Of a DNA stretch of 59,373 nucleotides, positions 55,886-59,373 are shown one piece after another (the stretch's first letter is position 1; every line of letters starts with the position of its first letter). Location: positions 1 through 59,373 of the forward strand of contig JAUCBJ010005375.1 in the NCBI GenBank assembly GCA_032718475.1, given 5' to 3'. This stretch comes from Nemertoderma westbladi. Taxonomy: Eukaryota > Xenacoelomorpha > Nemertodermatida > Nemertodermatidae. A program made the translations under genes and the position numbers. A model generated the notes under the pieces. The model saw only the letters and a program-made list of their open reading frames with translations. It did not search any database and was not told where the DNA came from.

Positions 55886-57260
55886 TTCACCAGGACCCGT
55901 AATATAGTGTCAATTTCTGATGACACGGACCCCTAGATTTTTCTACAAATCTGTATCATATTGCTTGAACTTTGAAACACCACTAGTTCCACTAACCGTC
56001 GATGACCCCATGAAGCCGGAATTTTCGATTTATATTTTAAATTCTTTAAATTCTTTCAAATACATTCTTATACTATCATTCTTAAAAATCTTTAAACTCT
56101 TAAATTATTTAAAGCCTTTAATTGTTTTAATAAGCGTTTTAAAAAAGTGTCTTTTGCGAAATCGCACCCTCCGTGTCATGGCCATTCTTCACATTAGCCG
56201 TAATTTTTTCATATCATTAAAAAGCTCGCGTTGCAAGGATTCCAAATATGTAACAATATCTGAATTTCGTTGAGAAACAGCTGAGATATAGGCGTTCAAA
56301 GATTGCAAGAAGTATTGTTCGCTGAAGGCCATTTATTCCATTTAATAAATACACGATGTTCTGGAACATTTTGTTTAAGTAAAATAAATAATTATTAAAT
56401 ATAATCCAAACCAATGAAACTAAATCAATTAGCACAATAATTAATTAGTAAGGACGTCAGACAATAACATTTCACCAAAGTTCCACTCAACAGTTTCTCC
56501 ACCGCCGTTCCCCGTTCGTTCCACCAATCGCCACGCCTCGTTTGCCCCGCCGCAATCACTGGCGCCTCCAGCCGAGGGTGCAGTCTGCCCTGTGGCGGGA
56601 GTGGCAGTGGGCGCAACTGCCGCGGAAGGTGTCGTCGCCGGCCCAGTCCTGACCGAATCCCACAGTCGGTTGGGTCTTCATATCGGCGTGGTTCCCCTCA
56701 ATCCGGACCCTTCCCCGAATCCGAGTCCGCGCCAGGAACGCCGTCCACCTACGTTTTTTTTCCTACGTCTATGTTTTGTTTAAGTATGAATAGCTACGCA
56801 ATAGATATATTGGGTAGGAATACCGCTGTTGCCAACCAACTTATAAAATAAATAACACATTCTTCTATAATTTTGTGTATTTATTAAATAGAATAAATGG
56901 CCAGCAGCGAACGATAATTCTTGCAATATTTGAACGCCAATATCTCAACTGTTTCTCAACGAAATTCAGATATTGTTACATATTTGGAATCCTTGCAACG
57001 CAAGCTTTTTAATATGAAAAAAAATTACTACTAATGTGAAGAATGACAATGATACAGAGGGTGCGATTTCGCAAAAGAAACAAAACGCCTATAAAAAAAT
57101 TTAAAGGCAAAATCGAAAATTCCGGCTTCATGGGGTCATCGATGGTGAGTGGAACTAGTGGTGTTTCAAATGTCAAGCAATATGATAAAGATTTGTAGAA
57201 AAATCTAGGGGGGGGGGGTCCGTGTCATCAGAAAATGACACTATTACGGGACATGGTGAA
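55886..57260. mobile_element. 1.4 kb foldback element with long inverted arms
   Basis: Arms 55886-56354 and 56872-57260 pair over several hundred bases (TGATGACACGGACCC, AACACCACTAGTTCCACT, ACCCCATGAAGCCGG, GGCCATTTATTC). The middle (56355-56871) is not repeated and holds a GC-rich open frame. No transposase was seen. The C run at 57209-57217 lies in the right arm only. Confidence 0.85.
56442..56783 (+). CDS. GC-rich open frame inside the foldback element (possible captured exon)
   Basis: After a TAA at 56440-56442 the plus strand stays open for about 112 codons to a TAA at 56781. It is rich in Pro, Ala and Val (APPAEGAVCP, NPDPSPNPSPRQE). No ATG starts it. Its base composition is far more GC-rich than the arms. 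A minus-strand frame (56425-56616) overlaps. It may be a captured host gene fragment, as in Pack-MULEs, or chance; no family was recognised. Confidence 0.3.
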
Positions 57261-57969
57261 ATATAATAAATACTAAAATCTGCGGAAAAATAGAGACAGG
57301 AAAGAAGTTAAGAGCTCTTAATTAGCTAACAATTTAGTTTGCCTTTGTAAGGCTCTCCTCTCACTGTCACCAAATTGTTGCGATTTATTTCAAGTTTATT
57401 AAATTCGATTGTTGCCGTTTACCCTTCGTGATATTCCAGAACTCAGCCATGTCGGCTTCACAACGGTCTATCAGTTTATGTTCAGACTATCGAATCTAAT
57501 ATTGTTAAAAAGTATAATCAACTTCTGATTTCAGATACAAAGTGGCATGCGGTTTATTTAATTCATATAAACCCTCGTAATTAAGTTATTTATTATTCTG
57601 TTAATCTGACGAAGGGTGATTGAGAGTTGTCTCAATACCAGTGCAAACTCCAGTGCAAAACTCCAGCCCTCCAAAAAGTCGTGCAATAATGGTGCATTGG
57701 ATTCGAGGGTAATCCTGATGTTATATGAAATGACACTAACTGATTCATTTAATGCCAAAATGTTTACAATAGAAATGATTGAGATGTAATTTATACATTT
57801 GGGATGTTCTATATGTCAATAAATTATCAGTGGCATAATTAATTTACATCTTGAATATCTACATTCCGGACTCTAATACTCGAACAAGCGCGAAATCGCT
57901 AAAAGGTCCGCGTCACCTAATGCAGGAACTGTCTCCTCCGTGAATGGCTTACTACCAATCCTACTATCA
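57261..57969. other. Intergenic
   Basis: AT-rich spacer with no supported feature. Confidence 0.6.
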
Positions 57970-58058
57970 AAAAAATTAACCGGAGAGTGGGATTGAACTT
58001 GGTACCTTGAGATTACAAGTCTAACGCTCTACCAACTTCGACACTGCGCCGTATGAAG
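57970..58058 (-). repeat. tRNA-derived SINE (tRNA-Thr-like)
   Basis: Minus strand reads GTTGGTAGAGCGTTAGACTT (A box and D arm), an anticodon loop CTTGTAA, then CAAGTTCAATCCC (B box), and continues into a T run that can stop pol III. Stems are imperfect, so a functional tRNA is unlikely. Confidence 0.6.
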
Positions 58059-58418
58059 CTTTAAAATACTAACAGCTAACTTCAAATATTTAATGTTTCT
58101 GGTTGACGTCGAGCGTGGCGTAAGCATAATTAAATTCAGGTATACTCCGGGGGTGGAGAATCTGTTGGGGGTGTAGAGGGTCTTGCCACGAGGTGTAAAA
58201 ATAATTAAATGTTACCGTATGCGCATTTCACCCGTTGCGGGCGTCCTCAGCGGTTCATTGTTATAATATAAACATTAAAAATAGATCAATTTAAATAAAA
58301 TGGTAGGACTACCGACATAACCTAAGAACATGTACACGTGAAATGGTGGTGCAGCATAACTGGAGAAACAGATTAAAGATAGATTAAGTTATTATAATTC
58401 AGTAATTATATGTAATTA
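58059..58418. other. Intergenic
   Basis: No supported feature. Confidence 0.6.
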
Positions 58419-58622
58419 TTATGTACCACAGTGGTAAATCAGGAGGTCTGCAGGTTGTTGGTTGGGGTAGCAGTCTGCATGTGGGCGGGCTGCCTGTGGC
58501 TGTTTGGTCACTACCGGTATCAAGGATGCGGGCTGACGAGCTGCTGCAGACAAGGGGGGGTTAGGGCCTAACGCAAACATACAGTAGGTCAATAGAACTA
58601 AAGGGTAGAGGATCATACGCAC
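58419..58622 (-). CDS. Possible small secreted peptide or first exon
   Basis: A 67-residue frame begins with a hydrophobic stretch that looks like a signal peptide (MILYPLVLLTYCMFALG). The rest is Pro/Ala/Gln-rich with two cysteines (DCYP, YHCG). No family is recognised. It could be a chance frame or a first exon. Confidence 0.25.
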   Translation of the reverse strand: MRMILYPLVLLTYCMFALGPNPPLSAAARQPASLIPVVTKQPQAARPHADCYPNQQPADLLIYHCGT

Positions 58623-58628
58623 ATGAAT

Positions 58629-58648
58629 GGGGGGGGGGGGGGGGGGGG
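58629..58648. repeat. Poly-G tract
   Basis: Twenty consecutive G just upstream of the small minus-strand frame. Confidence 0.9.
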
Positions 58649-58704
58649 AAGGGTGTGCGGGTAGAGGATAGTAGTTATAAACATATCACTCAAAATTCAA
58701 CCTA

Positions 58705-58815
58705 CTATAGTTCAAATACTAAAGTGCTGTAGTTCAAATACTAAAAATACTGTAGTTCAAATACTAAAAATACTGTAGTTCAAATACTAAAAATACTGTA
58801 GTTCAAATACTAAAT
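58705..58815. repeat. 23-bp minisatellite, about 5 copies
   Basis: Units of ACTGTAGTTCAAATACTAAA type with the first copies slightly shorter. Confidence 0.92.
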
Positions 58816-59373
58816 ATACAGTCAGATACTCATGTTGGTGAGTGCAATCGAAAAAATTAAGATACTAGGAAAGAGTTGATACTTATTGGGATATTGTTTG
58901 AGAGTGGGGTGCATCAAAATAAATATAGGTATAGGATGGCGATAAGCGCGCTAAGGTTACTAGCTGAAAATGGGCATAACATACAGTATGTGTGTGGTGG
59001 TCCAAAGAAGGACAATATAAATAAACTAACAAATATGAGGTATGAATTAGGTTGTCAGATAAAGTTAGCACCATAGGTTGAATTTGAATAAGTTTGAAAG
59101 CCGGCTAAAATACTTACGTTTATAAAATTATAATTGGTGAGTACAACTATACCAATAATTAAGAGAATATTAAGCACCAAAAAGGTTAAAAAATCTAACG
59201 GGGGTTTATTATACTAAAATGAACATTGTAATGCAGTTTATAAAATTATTATTGGTGAGTACAATTATTGAAATAATTAATTGAACCAAACTTAGTAGGT
59301 AAGTAGTAGAGAGAAAGTTTAGAAAGTTTGTAAAGTTTGGTGAAAAATCATGCAGTCTGACGTCAGCTACGAC
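58816..59373. other. Right end of window, diverged repeats
   Basis: Three spaced copies of a motif around TTGGTGAGTACAA (about 58833, 59135 and 59251), the last two within similar blocks of about 115 bp (TTATAAAATTAT). No gene is supported. Confidence 0.6.

Overview
This is a eukaryotic, metazoan window of moderately AT-rich DNA, most likely from a marine invertebrate. The animal families present are a ciliary dynein heavy chain, a nexin-dynein regulatory complex subunit, sialate O-acetyltransferase, fibrinogen-domain receptors, enolase and pyroglutamyl peptidase. A 1.2 kb-LTR BEL/Pao element and RTE-type LINEs also fit an animal. CASD1 and the many TAGGCCTA/ACCGGT-rich spacers are compatible with a deuterostome, but I cannot name a species. 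An unusual trait is that five conserved genes (PGPEP1, CASD1, enolase, DRC1, FReD pair) are single open frames without introns, while DYNC2H1 clearly has introns.

Layout. 1-3.3 kb: the last two exons of DYNC2H1 (+), with a 26-bp minisatellite in the upstream intron, a 30-bp minisatellite in the last intron and a 58-bp-arm hairpin just after the stop. 3.6-7.66 kb: a 4 kb array of a 22-bp unit. 8.05-8.36 kb: a LINE 3' fragment; 8.66-9.30 kb: PGPEP1 (-). 11.7-12.4 kb: LINE scraps and a small foldback. 12.589-25.132 kb: one intact-ended LTR retrotransposon (two 1185-bp LTRs, TSD TCCTC) with gag and protease. It has lost the reverse transcriptase and integrase cores and carries an extra, decayed 3' open frame of unknown function. 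25.99-28.46 kb: CASD1 (+), whose SGNH nucleophile Ser is read as Thr. 30.8-33.2 kb: an almost G-free satellite with a short inverted arm. 34.9-36.2 kb: enolase (+). 40.0-40.7 kb: a LINE fragment. 41.25-43.48 kb: DRC1 (+).

46.9-55.3 kb is the most interesting region. It is a large decayed palindrome in which two transmembrane fibrinogen-domain (FReD) genes face away from each other with mirrored promoters. A full-length RTE LINE sits in the centre. A MULE-like TIR element sits in the right arm, and the left arm supplies its empty site. A scrap of DRC1 closes the right arm, so the original duplication covered DRC1-FReD. A 3 kb long-TIR composite (43.7-46.8 kb) separates DRC1 from FReD on the left only. 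55.5-57.3 kb: PIF/Harbinger-like MITEs and a 1.4 kb foldback element holding a GC-rich open frame. 57.3-59.4 kb: mostly non-coding, with a tRNA-derived SINE and a 23-bp repeat.

The genes do not form a pathway. DYNC2H1 and DRC1 are both ciliary; CASD1 and the FReD proteins both concern cell-surface glycans and their recognition, but no functional link is shown by the sequence. Two processes shape the window: satellite growth, and repeated insertion of several transposon classes.
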